Assembly (NCBI GenBank): GCA_947466165.1
Contig: CANIDW010000098.1
Location: 1 to 6,197, forward strand
Source: Comamonadaceae bacterium
GTDB taxonomy: Bacteria > Pseudomonadota > Gammaproteobacteria > Burkholderiales > Burkholderiaceae_C
DNA length: 6,197 nt
Direction: 5' to 3'
A program made the translations under genes and the position numbers. Under the pieces are notes generated by a model. It was not told the DNA's origin, searched no databases, and saw only the letters and a list, made by a program, of their open reading frames with translations. Below, piece after piece: positions 5,804 through 6,197 of this stretch; within the stretch, counting starts at the first letter, position 1; every line of letters begins with the position of its first letter.

Positions 5804-6197
5804 ATGCCCCAGCCTGTGAGTCAAACCATTCAGTTCATCCGGCGCGGCGAGGTGGTGACGCTGAGCAATGTACCACCCACCCGCACCCTGCTGGAGCTGC
5901 TGCGCGAAGACCTGGGCTGCACCGGTACCAAAGAAGGCTGCGGCGAAGGCGACTGCGGCGCCTGCACAGTGGTTCTGGGCGAGGCCCAAGGTGGTGCGCT
6001 GAGCTTCAAGGCCGTTAACAGCTGCATCCGCATGGCCCATTCAGTGAACGGGCTGGCGCTGTGGACGGTGGAAGACTTAACGGCCGACCCGCTGCTGCAA
6101 GGCGGGGCCGCCGGCGCGCTGCATCCGGCGCAAGAGGCGATGGTGCAGTGCCACGGCTCGCAATGCGGCTTTTGCACGCCCGGCTTTGTCATGAGCC
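5804..6197 (+). CDS. xdhA: Xanthine dehydrogenase small subunit, N-terminal part (3' end missing)
   Basis: Iron-sulfur/FAD subunit of the molybdenum enzyme that oxidises hypoxanthine to xanthine and xanthine to urate in the cytoplasm, passing electrons to NAD+. The first 131 codons are present; bacterial XdhA is usually near 480-500 residues, so the FAD domain is beyond the edge. The plant-ferredoxin-like domain carries Cys46, Cys51 and Cys54 (GCGEGDCGACTV) and Cys74 (NSC), the ligand set of the first 2Fe-2S cluster. The second, helical 2Fe-2S domain starts with Cys121 and Cys124 in QCGFCTPGF, the XDH/aldehyde oxidase hallmark. The start is unsure: ATGs at 5798 and 5804 are both in frame and neither has a clear ribosome site; 5804 gives MPQPVSQTIQFIRRGEV. 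Other molybdenum hydroxylases share these motifs, but the GTKEGCGEGDCGACTV form and the purine-type importer favour XdhA. Confidence 0.9.
   Translation, partial: MPQPVSQTIQFIRRGEVVTLSNVPPTRTLLELLREDLGCTGTKEGCGEGDCGACTVVLGEAQGGALSFKAVNSCIRMAHSVNGLALWTVEDLTADPLLQGGAAGALHPAQEAMVQCHGSQCGFCTPGFVMS

Noticed and set aside
5765..6192. Minus-strand frames opposite xdhA
   Set aside because: Shadows; the plus strand has both iron-sulfur cysteine motifs of xanthine dehydrogenase.
1..6197. A wholly new system, phage or mobile element in this window
   Set aside because: Every gene belongs to a known family in a coherent metabolic order. There are no transposase, integrase, terminal repeat, tRNA or CRISPR-like signals.

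Overview
The window is about 6.2 kb of GC-rich DNA, roughly 60% by eye. It is a purine uptake and catabolism locus of a type common in Betaproteobacteria. The protein style suggests Burkholderiales, probably Comamonadaceae, but this is a judgement from memory of related proteins; no marker gene fixes the taxon.

Layout: four genes read leftward on the minus strand as a compact ABC importer operon. In transcription order they are a double-domain ATPase (5713 to 4118), a first permease (4131 to 3064), a second permease (3067 to 2147) and a BMP-family lipoprotein substrate-binding protein (2094 to 961). The first three overlap at their ends by 14 and 4 bases. The binding protein follows after a 52-base T-rich leader with its own good ribosome binding site. 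After its stop codon come two hairpins. The second one transcribed looks like a rho-independent terminator. Then, still on the minus strand, comes a Rieske-type non-heme iron oxygenase (833 to beyond base 1, 277 codons visible).

On the right, transcribed divergently, the first 131 codons of xanthine dehydrogenase small subunit (xdhA) run off the window. The roughly 90-base divergent region carries three GTCTG repeats, two of them exactly 10 bp apart, which could be an operator.

How the genes work together: the importer is of the BMP/NupNOPQ (YufNOPQ) class, which takes up nucleosides or purine bases, and xanthine dehydrogenase oxidises hypoxanthine and xanthine to urate. The Rieske oxygenase is the least predictable piece. 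It has the architecture of the group that includes methylxanthine N-demethylases (NdmA/NdmB) and the hypoxanthine oxygenase HpxD, so it may feed another purine into the XDH step. That link is inference from family resemblance and position.

No mobile element, CRISPR array, tRNA or rRNA gene was seen. Every stretch over 300 bases is occupied by a gene. The long plus-strand open frames opposite the importer genes are antisense shadows. I found no convincing wholly new system; the best lead is the purine-associated Rieske oxygenase.
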